Shown: positions 8,138-17,092 of the stretch, one piece after another | How positions within the stretch are numbered: position 1 is the stretch's first letter | Layout: each line of letters opens with the position of its first letter | Origin: ASV31 sp965229765 | Lineage (GTDB): Bacteria > Pseudomonadota > Alphaproteobacteria > Rhodobacterales > Rhodobacteraceae | Reading direction: 5' to 3' | DNA length: 64,000 nt | Assembly: GCA_965229765.1 (NCBI GenBank) | Contig: CBDDJT010000004.1 | Coordinates: 1,674,001 to 1,738,000 of the forward strand | Program-made: the position numbers and the translations under genes | The notes under the pieces: generated by a model | Database searches by the model: none | What the model was told of the DNA's origin: nothing | The model's input: only the letters and a program-made list of their open reading frames with translations

Positions 8138-8221
8138 GGCGCGCAGCGTCCTGTAATCGCAAGCCACTGTCAACGCGCGTGATTCGTCGCGCGGATGACG
8201 CCGGGCAAGGGAGTGGGGTAG

Positions 8222-8917
8222 ATGGGCGGAGCCATCCGGGGCGTGCTGTTCGACAAGGATGGAACGCTTTTCGATTTCAACGCAACATGGGCGGTCTGGG
8301 CCAAGGGGGCCTTGCTGGACCTTGCCAAGGGCGATGCCGACCGGGCCGATGACCTTGCCGCGCGGATCGGCTTTGACCGGGAGCGTGTGGCCTTCGATCC
8401 CGCAAGCCCGGTGATTGCCGGCACGCCGGAAGAGGTGGCGACGCTGCTGTCAGCGGGGCTGCAGGGCACGACCCCGTCCGAGGTGACCGCACGGCTGGAC
8501 GAGATGGCAGCCCGGGCGCCGCTTGCCGAGGCGGTGCCGCTGGCGCCCCTGATGGCGCGTCTTCGCGACGCGGGGCTGAAACTGGGGGTGGCCACGAACG
8601 ACGCCGAAGCGCCGGCGCGCGCGCATCTTGCGGCTGTCGGAATCACCCAGGCCTTCGACTTCGTCGCGGGCTATGATTCGGGCTTTGGCGGCAAGCCCGC
8701 GCCCGGCATGTGCATCGGTTTCGCAGAGGCGGTCGGGCTGGATCCGGCCGAGATCGTCATGGTCGGCGACAGCCTGCATGACCTGCGCGCGGGGCGCGCC
8801 GCCGGAATGGTCGTGGTCGCGGTCCTGACGGGAACCGCCACCGCCGAGGACCTGACGCCCCACGCCGACGCGGTGTTGCCCGACATCGGCCACCTGCCCG
8901 CGTGGCTGTCTCTCTGA
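8222..8917 (+). CDS. HAD-family hydrolase (phosphoglycolate-phosphatase-like)
   Basis: A 231-residue HAD phosphatase. Motif I is FDKDGTLFDF (nucleophile Asp11, acid/base Asp13), motif II LGVATND, motif III the lysine in GGKPAPG, and motif IV MVGDSLHDL. The helical cap is inserted after motif I (C1 type), as in phosphoglycolate phosphatases (Gph). It dephosphorylates a small metabolite; 2-phosphoglycolate is likely but unproven. A GGGAG sequence precedes the start. Confidence 0.85.
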   Translation: MGGAIRGVLFDKDGTLFDFNATWAVWAKGALLDLAKGDADRADDLAARIGFDRERVAFDPASPVIAGTPEEVATLLSAGLQGTTPSEVTARLDEMAARAPLAEAVPLAPLMARLRDAGLKLGVATNDAEAPARAHLAAVGITQAFDFVAGYDSGFGGKPAPGMCIGFAEAVGLDPAEIVMVGDSLHDLRAGRAAGMVVVAVLTGTATAEDLTPHADAVLPDIGHLPAWLSL

Positions 8918-9027
8918 CAACCGGACGGGACCGCCGGGATATTCCCTCAGCGACACCAACCGTCGCAATTCGCGGATCAGCCGCACGGCAGGTGGTGTCT
9001 GCTGGTGCGGCGGCAGGAGGGATGGAC

Positions 9028-10584
9028 ATGACGCAAACGGCGACACGGCGGCGGCGATCCGGCGGGCGGGCAGGCAATGCCCGCAGGGCATCCACGCTGG
9101 CGATCCGCCAGATGCCGTGGCGCGTGCCACGCAACACCGACCGGCCGACCGAACCGCTTGACGCCGACGGCGTCGCGGCGATCCACGACGCGGCGATGCG
9201 CATCCTTGAAGAGATCGGGATCGAGTTCCTGAACGAGGAAAGCCTTGGGCTGTTCCGGCAGGCGGGCTGTATCGTCGCGGGCACGAACGTCCGGATGGGC
9301 CGTGATTTCGTGATGGAGATGATCGGGCGCGCGCCGTCATCCTTCGATATCACCCCGCGCAACCCCGAGCGGCGGATCACGCTGGGCGACGGGCACATCC
9401 TGTTCGGGAACGTGTCATCGCCGCCGAACTACTGGGACATGGAAACGGGCAAGGTGCCCGGGACGCGGGCGCAATGCGCCGATCTGTTGCGGCTGACCCA
9501 GTATTTCAACTGCATCCACTTTGCCGGCGGCTATCCGGTAGAGCCTGTGGATGTGCACGCCAGCGTTCGGCACCTTGATGTGCTGTTCGACAAGCTGACG
9601 CTGACGGACAAGGTCGCGCACGCCTATTCACTGGGGCCGGAGCGTGTCGAGGACGTGATGGAAATGGTGCGCATCGCCGGCGGTCTGGGCGAGGACGAGT
9701 TCGCCGCGCGCCCGCACATGTACACCAACATCAACTCTACCTCGCCGTTGAAGCATGACATTCCGATGATCGACGGCTGCCTGCGCTGCGCGCGGCGGGG
9801 GCAGGCGGTTGTCGTGACGCCCTTTACCCTTGCCGGCGCGATGGCGCCGGTGACGATGGCCGGGGCCGTGTCGCTTTCGATCGCAGAGGCGCTTTCGGCG
9901 ATCGCGCTTTTCCAGTTCGTGGCGCCGGGGGTGCCGTCAGTGATCGGTACCTTCACCTCGAATGTCGATATGAAATCCGGGGCGCCCGCCTTCGGCACGC
10001 CCGAATACATGCGCGCCACGCAGATGACCGGTCAGATGGCGCGGTTCTACGGGTTGCCGATGCGGTCGTCAGGGGTGTGCGCGGCGAACGTGCCGGACGG
10101 CCAGGCGATGTGGGAGACGTCGAACTCGCTTTGGGCGGCGGTACAATCGGGGACCAACATGGTCTATCACGCCGCCGGCTGGCTGGAGGGCGGGCTGATC
10201 GCCAGCCCCGAGAAATTCGTGATGGATTGCGAGATTCTGCAGATGATCCAGCGCTATTTCGAGCCTGCGATCACCGCCACGACGCCCGACGATCTTGCGG
10301 TCGAAGCGATCCGCGGCGTGGGGCCCAACGGGCATTTCTTTGGCGCCGAACACACGCAGGAGCGCTATGAGACCGCGTTCTACGAGCCCTTCGTCTCGGA
10401 TTGGCGGAACTACGAGGCCTGGGCGCTGGGCGGGGCCGTCTGGACGGCCGAGCGCGCGCACCGGGTCTTCAAGGATATCATCGCCAGTTTCGAGCCGCCG
10501 CACATGGATGCCGCGATCCGCGAAGAACTGGAGGCGTTCGTCTCGCGGCGAAAGGCAGAGGGCGGGGCCCCCACCGATTTCTGA
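9028..10584 (+). CDS. MttB-family (trimethylamine/glycine-betaine type) methyltransferase
   Basis: A 518-residue protein. I start it at 9028 because AGGAGG at 9015-9020 is seven bases away; ATG 9022 is too close. The sequence follows the MttB/MtgB superfamily (IHDAAMRILEEIGIEF near the N terminus; VTPFTLAGAMAPVTMAGA in the barrel). Bacterial members lack the pyrrolysine codon, and no in-frame amber is present here. They move a methyl group from a quaternary amine, such as glycine betaine, to a corrinoid protein. No corrinoid protein or reductive activase is encoded nearby, so the substrate and acceptor are unknown. Confidence 0.85.
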   Translation: MTQTATRRRRSGGRAGNARRASTLAIRQMPWRVPRNTDRPTEPLDADGVAAIHDAAMRILEEIGIEFLNEESLGLFRQAGCIVAGTNVRMGRDFVMEMIGRAPSSFDITPRNPERRITLGDGHILFGNVSSPPNYWDMETGKVPGTRAQCADLLRLTQYFNCIHFAGGYPVEPVDVHASVRHLDVLFDKLTLTDKVAHAYSLGPERVEDVMEMVRIAGGLGEDEFAARPHMYTNINSTSPLKHDIPMIDGCLRCARRGQAVVVTPFTLAGAMAPVTMAGAVSLSIAEALSAIALFQFVAPGVPSVIGTFTSNVDMKSGAPAFGTPEYMRATQMTGQMARFYGLPMRSSGVCAANVPDGQAMWETSNSLWAAVQSGTNMVYHAAGWLEGGLIASPEKFVMDCEILQMIQRYFEPAITATTPDDLAVEAIRGVGPNGHFFGAEHTQERYETAFYEPFVSDWRNYEAWALGGAVWTAERAHRVFKDIIASFEPPHMDAAIREELEAFVSRRKAEGGAPTDF

Positions 10585-10648
10585 TCGCCCGCGTTGACCC
10601 GCCGTTAACCCGGCGCGGTGCAGTCTGCTGCCAGGGGACGGCGGACAG

Positions 10649-11236
10649 ATGCACGGATTGATCAACCGATCGCTGCAAAGCTTCATGACAGACAGTTACG
10701 GCGCCGAGGCATGGCAGGCGATTGCCGCGCATGCCGGCGCGCCGGGCGAGGGATTCGAGGCGATGCTGCACTATGACGATGCCCTGACATCGTCGGTGCT
10801 GGATGCCGCGTCGGCGCATCTGTCGACGACACGCGCCACGCTGCTGGAGGATATGGGCACCTATCTTGTGTCACATCCGCGTATGCACAGCCTGCGCCGG
10901 TTGCTGCGGTTCGGCGGCGTCGGCTTTGTTGAATTCCTGCATTCGCTGGACAGGCTGCCGGAACGGGCACGGCTTGCGGTGCCGGACCTTGAAATGCCTG
11001 CGCTGGAACTGGAGGACCACGGCAACGGATCGTTCTCTCTTGCCGTCCGTTTCGACGAGCCGGGATTCGGATTGCTGCTGCTGGGCCTGTTGCGCGCCAT
11101 GGCGGACGACTATGGCGCACTGGCCTGTCTGGAGCATCGGAGCGGCCCCGACCGGGCCGAGGTGATCGGGATCGAGGTGGTGGAGGTTCGCTTTGCCGAG
11201 GGCCGGGCCTTTGCGCTGGCGGCGCCCGCGTCATGA
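10649..11236 (+). CDS. H-NOX heme nitric-oxide/oxygen-binding sensor
   Basis: A 195-residue H-NOX domain starting MHGLINRSLQSFM. The proximal heme ligand is His98 in FLHSLDRL, and the conserved Pro/Glu-rich strand (residues 112-124) follows. The YxSxR motif that binds heme propionates is not present: the aligned positions read Val133, Phe135, Glu137. The protein would sense NO (or O2) and pass the signal to the diguanylate cyclase in the next gene, which overlaps by four bases. H-NOX/GGDEF pairs that control biofilm formation are known in Shewanella and Legionella. Whether heme is still bound needs testing. Confidence 0.85.
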   Translation: MHGLINRSLQSFMTDSYGAEAWQAIAAHAGAPGEGFEAMLHYDDALTSSVLDAASAHLSTTRATLLEDMGTYLVSHPRMHSLRRLLRFGGVGFVEFLHSLDRLPERARLAVPDLEMPALELEDHGNGSFSLAVRFDEPGFGLLLLGLLRAMADDYGALACLEHRSGPDRAEVIGIEVVEVRFAEGRAFALAAPAS

Positions 11237-12276
11237 CGGCGGACCGGGCACGGCCCCTTCCCGACGTGGGCGCCTTGGCGCTCGACTGCTTGATGCCGAT
11301 GCACCTTCTGCTCGACCGGGGCGGCGAGATCGCCCATGCGGGTCCGACGGTGGGACGTCTTCTGGGGGACACGACGGCACCCGGTCGCCCCTTTTTCGAC
11401 GTCTTCGAAGTGCGCCGCCCCGGGGGCATCGACACTGCCGCGGCCCTTGCCCTTGCCGCGGGCAGGCCGCTGACGCTGCGTGTGCGCGGATCGGACGGAC
11501 CCTTCCTGACAGGGCTGGCGCAGCCGGCAACCGACGGCGGCATGATCGTGAACCTGTCTTTCGGGATCTCTGTGGTCGAGGCCGTCGGCCGGCACGACCT
11601 TCACGCAGGGGATTTCGCGGCAACGGACCCGACGGTGGAACTGTTATATCTTGTCGAAGCGAAGGCGGCGGTTCTGGACGAGTTTCACAAGCTGAACCAG
11701 AGGCTGCAGGGCGCGCGCGTCGCGGCGGAAGAGCAGGCGTTCACAGATACGCTGACCGGGCTCAAGAATCGCCGTGCGCTGGAGCCTGTCCTGGCCCGCT
11801 TCGCGCGGGCGGGCCTGCCCCATGCGCTGATGCATCTGGATCTGGACTGGTTCAAGCAGGTCAACGACACCCACGGCCACGCCGCCGGCGATCATGTGCT
11901 TCAACGCACCGCCGAAATCCTGGTGGCAGAGATCCGCGAGGATGACACGGCAGTGCGGATGGGAGGCGACGAGTTTCTTCTGATCTTTCCCCGTCTGACC
12001 CGGCGCGACCGGCTGGCCACCCTTGCGGAACGCCTGCTGGCACGGTTGCAGCAACCCATGCCGTTCGGGGACGTCCTGTGCCGGGTGTCCGCCAGCATCG
12101 GCATCGCCGTATGCGAGCCTGATGGCGCGGGAGACGTGGCGCGCAATCTCGAGCGGGTGGATGCGGCGCTGTATCTGTCCAAGCGAAGCGGACGCGGGCG
12201 CTACAATTTCGCGCCTTTGGCGGACATCACCGGCGCGGACGCGCGGCACGCGGTTACAAAACTTTCGCTTAACTGA
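11233..12276 (+). CDS. H-NOX-associated diguanylate cyclase
   Basis: A 347-residue protein. Residues 1-150 form a PAS-like/HNOBA-like sensor (DVFEVRRPGG). A short helical linker at about 140-170 (LLYLVEAKAAVLDEFHKLNQ) resembles the coiled linker of H-NOX partners. The C-terminal GGDEF domain has an intact active site at 244-248 and an I-site REDD five residues before it. It makes cyclic-di-GMP, probably under control of the upstream H-NOX protein (ATGA overlap). The 3' end carries the candidate Pho box of the phn transporter operon. Confidence 0.9.
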   Translation: MTADRARPLPDVGALALDCLMPMHLLLDRGGEIAHAGPTVGRLLGDTTAPGRPFFDVFEVRRPGGIDTAAALALAAGRPLTLRVRGSDGPFLTGLAQPATDGGMIVNLSFGISVVEAVGRHDLHAGDFAATDPTVELLYLVEAKAAVLDEFHKLNQRLQGARVAAEEQAFTDTLTGLKNRRALEPVLARFARAGLPHALMHLDLDWFKQVNDTHGHAAGDHVLQRTAEILVAEIREDDTAVRMGGDEFLLIFPRLTRRDRLATLAERLLARLQQPMPFGDVLCRVSASIGIAVCEPDGAGDVARNLERVDAALYLSKRSGRGRYNFAPLADITGADARHAVTKLSLN

Positions 12277-12279
12277 CAC
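12251..12279 (+). promoter_or_regulatory. candidate Pho box, three 7-bp units
   Basis: Three 7-base units repeat every 11 bases with AT-only spacers: CGGTTAC (12251), AAAA, CTTTCGC (12262), TTAA, CTGACAC (12273). They match the PhoB unit CTGTCAC/T at 5, 5 and 6 of 7 positions. The element overlaps the cyclase stop codon and lies 52 bases before phnC, a sensible place for PhoB-activated transcription. This is inferred from pattern and context only. Confidence 0.5.
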
Positions 12280-12330
12280 ATTTTCGCAGTCCAGCCTCCC
12301 TATCGACGCTGTGTCTATTCGGGGGTTCAC

Positions 12331-13146
12331 ATGCTGCTTCACGTCGATGCGCTGACGAAGTCTTTCGGGCGCAATACTGCCGTCGACAAGGTAAGCTTCG
12401 GGGTCGCCCGACCAAAAATGATTGGCGTGATCGGCCGGTCCGGTGCCGGCAAGTCGACGCTACTGCGCATGATCAACCGCCTGACGGACGCGACATCCGG
12501 CGATATCCGCTTTGACGGTCAAAGCGTTCTGGCGCTGACCGGCAAGGCGCGGCGGTCCTGGCAGTCCGACTGCGCGATGATCTTTCAGCAGTTCAATCTG
12601 GTGCCCCGGCTCGATGTGGTGTCGAACGTGCTGCACGGCACGCTCAACCGCCGCTCGACGCTTGCGACGCTGTTCAACCTGTTCCCGTCCGAGGACATCC
12701 ACCGGGCCATCGGCATCCTCGATCGGCTTGGCATCGCCGAACACGCGGCCAAGCGCGCCGAGGCCCTTTCCGGCGGTCAGCAGCAGCGCGTGGCCATCGC
12801 TCGGGCGCTGATGCAGGACCCGCGGATGATCCTGGCGGACGAGCCCATCGCCAGCCTCGACCCGATGAACGCCCAGACCGTCATGGAAAGCCTGCGCCGC
12901 ATCCACGAGGAAGACGGTCGCATGGTCATCTGCAACCTCCACACGCTCGACACTGCGCGCCGCTATTGCGACCGCGTGATCGGGATGCGGGCCGGGCAGG
13001 TTGTTTTCGACGGCACGCCAGAGGAACTGTCCACCGCCGCCGCGCGCGACATCTACGGCGCCGACGAGACGTTTTCGGAGGCATCGACCTCGACCAGCCT
13101 CGATGCGTTGGAGCCCGGGGCCCCCGTGGCCCGCGCCGCCGAATAG
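12331..13146 (+). CDS. phnC: phosphonate ABC transporter ATP-binding protein PhnC
   Basis: A 271-residue ABC ATPase with Walker A GRSGAGKST (about residues 36-44), signature LSGGQQQR (about 146-153) and Walker B MILADEP followed by the D-loop ASLD. Length and the IFQQFNLVPRLDVVSNVLHG region match PhnC. It powers import of phosphonates (or phosphite/phosphate) across the inner membrane. First gene of phnC-phnD-phnE1-phnE2-hexapeptide transferase. A candidate Pho box lies 52 bases upstream. Confidence 0.95.
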   Translation: MLLHVDALTKSFGRNTAVDKVSFGVARPKMIGVIGRSGAGKSTLLRMINRLTDATSGDIRFDGQSVLALTGKARRSWQSDCAMIFQQFNLVPRLDVVSNVLHGTLNRRSTLATLFNLFPSEDIHRAIGILDRLGIAEHAAKRAEALSGGQQQRVAIARALMQDPRMILADEPIASLDPMNAQTVMESLRRIHEEDGRMVICNLHTLDTARRYCDRVIGMRAGQVVFDGTPEELSTAAARDIYGADETFSEASTSTSLDALEPGAPVARAAE

Positions 13147-13202
13147 CTTTGACGACCCCGCCCGATCCCGGGCGACACTTTCCCCAAAACTGGAGACGAT
13201 CG

Positions 13203-14114
13203 ATGAAAACCCTTATTGCTGCCGCTCTTGCGACCACCGCCCTGACCGGCGCGGCGATGGCCGGCGGGCACGAGATCACCGAATTCCGCATCGGCCTGCT
13301 GGGCGGCGAGAACGCCCAGGACCGTCTGGCCAACAACCAGTGCCTCGCCGACTACGCCTCGGAAGTGCTGGGCGTCGAGACCAAGCTGTTCGCGCCCGCA
13401 GACTACAACGGCGTGATCCAGGGCCTGCTGGGCGGCACCATCGACATGGCATGGCTGGGCGCGTCGTCCTACGCCGCTGCCTATCTGACCGATCCCGAAG
13501 CGGTCGAGCCGGTGCTGGTCAAGACCAACCTCGATGGCTCGTTCAGCTATCACTCGATCGGGTTCGCCCGCGTCGACAGCGGCATCACCTCGCTGGAAGA
13601 CATGCAGGGCAAGGCCTTTGGCTTTGGCGACCCGAACTCGACCTCTGGCTACCTGATCCCGTCGATCGAGATCCCGATGGCGACCGGCGCTACCATGGAG
13701 TCGGGCGACTACTTCGGTGAAGTGAAATTCACTGGCGGCCACGAGCAGACCATCGTCGCGGTCTACAACGGCGACATCGACGCCGGCGTGACCTGGGCCG
13801 ACGGCCTGGGTGCCTGGGAAGACGGCTACAATTCGGGCGCGCTGCGCCGCGCTGTGGACGCCGGCCTTGTCGACATGAACGAACTGGTCGAGATCTGGAA
13901 GTCCAAGCCGATCCCCGAAGGTCCGATCGTGCTGCGCAAGGCGCTGCCGCAGGACGTCAAGGACAAGATGGTCGCGCTGGTGTCGAGCCTGCACGAAAAG
14001 GACGCCGACTGCGCCTATGGTGTTGCCGCCGGTGAAACCGCCGGTTTCGCGCCCATCGGCCACGAGGCGTACGAGACGATCATCGCCGTCCGCAAGGCGA
14101 AGCAGGACAGCTGA
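13203..14114 (+). CDS. phnD: phosphonate ABC transporter substrate-binding protein PhnD
   Basis: A 303-residue periplasmic binding protein. The signal peptide is MKTLIAAALATTALTGAAMA with cleavage before GGHE. The mature part has the PhnD features LGGENAQDRL, WLGASSYAAAY and GYLIPSIE. It captures phosphonates in the periplasm and delivers them to PhnE. ATG 13203 sits 56 bases after phnC. A strong GC hairpin follows the stop codon, typical of binding-protein genes expressed above their permeases. Confidence 0.95.
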   Translation: MKTLIAAALATTALTGAAMAGGHEITEFRIGLLGGENAQDRLANNQCLADYASEVLGVETKLFAPADYNGVIQGLLGGTIDMAWLGASSYAAAYLTDPEAVEPVLVKTNLDGSFSYHSIGFARVDSGITSLEDMQGKAFGFGDPNSTSGYLIPSIEIPMATGATMESGDYFGEVKFTGGHEQTIVAVYNGDIDAGVTWADGLGAWEDGYNSGALRRAVDAGLVDMNELVEIWKSKPIPEGPIVLRKALPQDVKDKMVALVSSLHEKDADCAYGVAAGETAGFAPIGHEAYETIIAVRKAKQDS

Positions 14115-14132
14115 TCCGTTTCGACGATCCCC

Positions 14133-14158
14133 GGCCCCGCGCGCTGGCGCGCGGGGCC
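14133..14158 (+). terminator. GC-rich stem-loop after phnD
   Basis: An 11-bp perfect stem, arms 14133-14143 and 14148-14158 (first arm GGCCCCGCGCG), with a CTGG tetraloop. No T-run follows. It lies 19 bases after the phnD stop and 71 before phnE1. The likely job is 3' protection of phnD mRNA or partial termination, not full termination. Confidence 0.65.
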
Positions 14159-14228
14159 ACCCCCGGGGCTTCTACAGGGCGGGCGACGTCGGCGCGCCCT
14201 GCAGACGCCCCCAACCCAGCGATGTGAC

Positions 14229-15104
14229 ATGGCCGATCTGACCGCACAGGGCGCCGCGCGCGTCCCCGATATCGAGGCGCATTACCTGGCACTGGTCCGC
14301 CAGCGACGGGTCTATGGCGGCATTACCATACTGGTTTTCGTGCTGCTGATGGTGTCGGGCTTCTGGGTCGCGGATTCGCGCAATGCCGGCGGCTTCTGGG
14401 ACGGCTGGCGCAATATGCTGGACTTTCCCGCCGACGTGCTGGGCGAGGCATGGGAGAAACGCGCCGATCTGCCGGGCCTGCTGTGGAAGTATCTTCCGGC
14501 CCTGATCGAGACGCTGAACATCGCCGCTGTGGCGACGCTGCTGGGTGCCATCGCCGGCGGGCTGTTTTCCATGCTGTCGACGCGCGGCATGGCGCTTTGG
14601 CCACGGGCGATCCCCGTGTTCCGGCGGATGATGGACGTTCTGCGCGCGGTGCCCGAGATCGTGGTCGCGCTTGTCCTGATCTTCGTGCTTGGGGGCGGGC
14701 CGGTGCCTGCCGTGATCGCAATCGCGCTTCATACCGGCGGGGCGCTGGGAAAGCTGTTTTCCGAAGTGAACGAGAATGCGGACCTCAAGCCCATCGAGGG
14801 CCTGTCCAGCGTTGGCGCGACCTGGGGACAGAAGATGTGGCTTGGCGTGGTGCCGCAAGTGGCGCCGAACTATCTCAGCTATGCGCTGCTGCGGTTCGAG
14901 ATCAACATACGCGCCTCGGCGATCCTTGGTTTCGTGGGCGCTGGCGGCATCGGCTATGAACTGCGGAACTCGATTAGCTGGGGGCAAGGCCGGTTCGACG
15001 AGGCGGCGGCGATCTTCGTTCTCCTGTTCCTGACCATCGTCGCGGTCGACCAGTTGTCGAGCGTTGCGCGCAACCATCTCACAAGCGGAGGGGCGAGGGC
15101 ATGA
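14229..15104 (+). CDS. phnE: phosphonate ABC transporter permease PhnE (first copy)
   Basis: A 291-residue inner-membrane permease with six hydrophobic segments. The ABC-permease coupling (EAA-like) loop is visible at about 190-215 (NENADLKPIEGLSSVGAT). PhnE signatures include RAVPEIVVAL and SAILGFVGAGGIGYEL. It pairs with the second PhnE to form the channel. The stop overlaps the next start by four bases (ATGA). Confidence 0.93.
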   Translation: MADLTAQGAARVPDIEAHYLALVRQRRVYGGITILVFVLLMVSGFWVADSRNAGGFWDGWRNMLDFPADVLGEAWEKRADLPGLLWKYLPALIETLNIAAVATLLGAIAGGLFSMLSTRGMALWPRAIPVFRRMMDVLRAVPEIVVALVLIFVLGGGPVPAVIAIALHTGGALGKLFSEVNENADLKPIEGLSSVGATWGQKMWLGVVPQVAPNYLSYALLRFEINIRASAILGFVGAGGIGYELRNSISWGQGRFDEAAAIFVLLFLTIVAVDQLSSVARNHLTSGGARA

Positions 15105-16444
15105 GCATGGCAGAGAGCCTTGGCGGCGGCATGGCCGCGCGCACTGCCGCGGCCGACCGCCTTTTCAGGCGCAAGCGGCTGATCTCGTTCGGCGTTCCGG
15201 CGGTGATACTTGCCTATCTGGTCTACATCTTCTTTGCCTTCGACATCGCCGGCCTTGCCGACAGGGCGCGGATGGATAACGCGCGCACGCTTGTGTCGGA
15301 CACCTACAGCTACAAGACCCATGTCACACGCGACAACCGGTCCGGCGAGATCTCTGTTGCGATCGAGGGTGAGCGCAAGGGCGCCTATCCCGAAGGCGAG
15401 ACGCCCGACTGGGTGACACTGGGCGGCGACGGCGCGGAAATCCGGTTGCCCAAAGGCCATGTCGTGCGCTTCGGCCCGGACAACACGGCGGTCTACGTGC
15501 ACCCGGAGTTCGGGGAAATCGCCGCCCGCGCCAGCCGCGGTTCTGGCGTGACGATCGACATCGCCCCCGAGGATCTACCGGACTGGGTCAGCTACACCAC
15601 CGCACGCCTCGATATCCGGACAGAGGCGGGCCGTCTGAGCGTGACGCGCAACCGTACGGAAGTGTTCCGCTACTTCTTCGGGTGGGAATTGTTCTTCTTC
15701 ACGTTCGACAGTCCCTATCACGGGGTCTCGCTGGGCAAGATCCTGTTCGGCGATCGGATTGACCCCGACCGGTCCAACCTTTCGGGCGCACTGAACGATT
15801 TCTGGAACAACCAGATGTGGCGCCATGCCGACGTGGCGTGGGCCATCGGCGAAACGATCCTGATGGCGTTTCTTGGCACGATGGGGGCGGCGATGGTGGC
15901 CCTTCCGCTGGCATTCCTTGCGGCGCAGAACTTCACGCCCGTGATGATCGTGCGGCAGGGCGTGCGCAGGATCTTCGATTTCCTGCGGGGCGTCGATGCG
16001 CTGATCTGGACGATCATCCTTAGCCGCGCTTTCGGGCCCGGCCCGCTGACCGGTGCTCTTGCCATCCTGATCACGGACACGGGCAGTTTCGGCAAGCTGT
16101 TTTCCGAGGCGTTGGAGAACGTCGATGGCAAGCAGATCGAGGGCGTCACCTCGACCGGGGCCAAGCCGATCCAGCGCTACCGCTTCGGCGTGGTGCCCCA
16201 GATCGTTCCGGTGCTTCTGAGCCAGGTGCTGTATTTCCTGGAGTCGAACACGCGGTCGGCCACGATCATCGGGGCGATTACGGGTGGCGGGATCGGCCTT
16301 CTGCTGACGCAGGCGATCATCACCCAGAAGGACTGGGAAGAGGTGACATACTACATCGTGCTCGTCGTGCTGATGGTGATGCTGATGGACTGGCTTTCGG
16401 GCCTGTTGCGGGCGCGCCTGATCCGGGGCAAGGACGGGGGCTGA
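15101..16444 (+). CDS. phnE: phosphonate ABC transporter permease PhnE (second, long form)
   Basis: A 447-residue permease, about 160 residues longer than usual PhnE. A first membrane segment (residues 28-50) is followed by a hydrophilic region of about 170 residues with strand-like repeats (GDGAEIRLPKGHVVRFG and similar), and then by the standard permease domain with its coupling loop NVDGKQIEGVTSTGAKP. The extra region most likely lies in the periplasm and could contact PhnD. Long PhnE proteins of this type occur in other alphaproteobacterial phn operons. Confidence 0.9.
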   Translation: MSMAESLGGGMAARTAAADRLFRRKRLISFGVPAVILAYLVYIFFAFDIAGLADRARMDNARTLVSDTYSYKTHVTRDNRSGEISVAIEGERKGAYPEGETPDWVTLGGDGAEIRLPKGHVVRFGPDNTAVYVHPEFGEIAARASRGSGVTIDIAPEDLPDWVSYTTARLDIRTEAGRLSVTRNRTEVFRYFFGWELFFFTFDSPYHGVSLGKILFGDRIDPDRSNLSGALNDFWNNQMWRHADVAWAIGETILMAFLGTMGAAMVALPLAFLAAQNFTPVMIVRQGVRRIFDFLRGVDALIWTIILSRAFGPGPLTGALAILITDTGSFGKLFSEALENVDGKQIEGVTSTGAKPIQRYRFGVVPQIVPVLLSQVLYFLESNTRSATIIGAITGGGIGLLLTQAIITQKDWEEVTYYIVLVVLMVMLMDWLSGLLRARLIRGKDGG

Positions 16445-16474
16445 GGCCGCCCGCCCGTCCAGAGGTATCTGCCC

Positions 16475-17092
16475 ATGCCCCGCCTGTCCGCCGAAACGCC
16501 GTTCGTCCATCCCGATTGCCAGATCGTGACGACCGAGATGGGCCGCTATGTCGAGATCGGGCAGGGCAGCCGCGTGCAGGGTTCGCAGATTGGCGACTAT
16601 TCCTATTGCGACCGGTTCGCCGACATCGCCAACGCAGAGATCGGCAAGTTCGCAAATATCGCCAGCTATGTGCGCATCGGGCCGACCGATCACCCGATGA
16701 CGGGCGCCAGCCTGCATCATTTCCTCTACCGCAGCGCGGACTACTGGGACGATGTGGAACCGGACGCGGATTTCTTTGCGCACCGGGCCTCGCGCCGGAC
16801 GGTGATCGGCCATGACACATGGCTGGGCCATGCCTCGGTGATCCGGCCAGAGGTGACGGTGGGCCATGGCGCGATCGTGGGTGCCGGTGCGATCGTGACG
16901 AAGGACGTCGCGCCCTACACCATCGTGGTGGGTAACCCCGCGCGGATGATGCGCCGGCGCCTGCCAGAGGATCTGGCGGAGCGGATGCTGGCCCTGGCCT
17001 GGTGGGACTGGGACCACGACCGCCTGCGCGGCGCGCTGGAGGATTTCCGCAGGCTCGGCGCCGAGGCGTTTCTGGACGCGCACGGCGGCTGA
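16475..17092 (+). CDS. hexapeptide-repeat transferase of phosphonate metabolism
   Basis: A 205-residue left-handed beta-helix acyltransferase. Hexapeptide repeats run from about residue 30 to 75 and again from 115 to 150 (VIGHDTWLGHASVIRPEVTVGHGAIVGAGAIV, read here as separate turns), ending with the family mark VVGNPARMMRRR. It matches the chloramphenicol-acetyltransferase-like family found with phn genes (TIGR03308). It probably acetylates an aminoalkylphosphonate before or after import, a task done by PhnO in E. coli; that is inference. Last gene of the phnCDEE operon. Confidence 0.85.
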   Translation: MPRLSAETPFVHPDCQIVTTEMGRYVEIGQGSRVQGSQIGDYSYCDRFADIANAEIGKFANIASYVRIGPTDHPMTGASLHHFLYRSADYWDDVEPDADFFAHRASRRTVIGHDTWLGHASVIRPEVTVGHGAIVGAGAIVTKDVAPYTIVVGNPARMMRRRLPEDLAERMLALAWWDWDHDRLRGALEDFRRLGAEAFLDAHGG

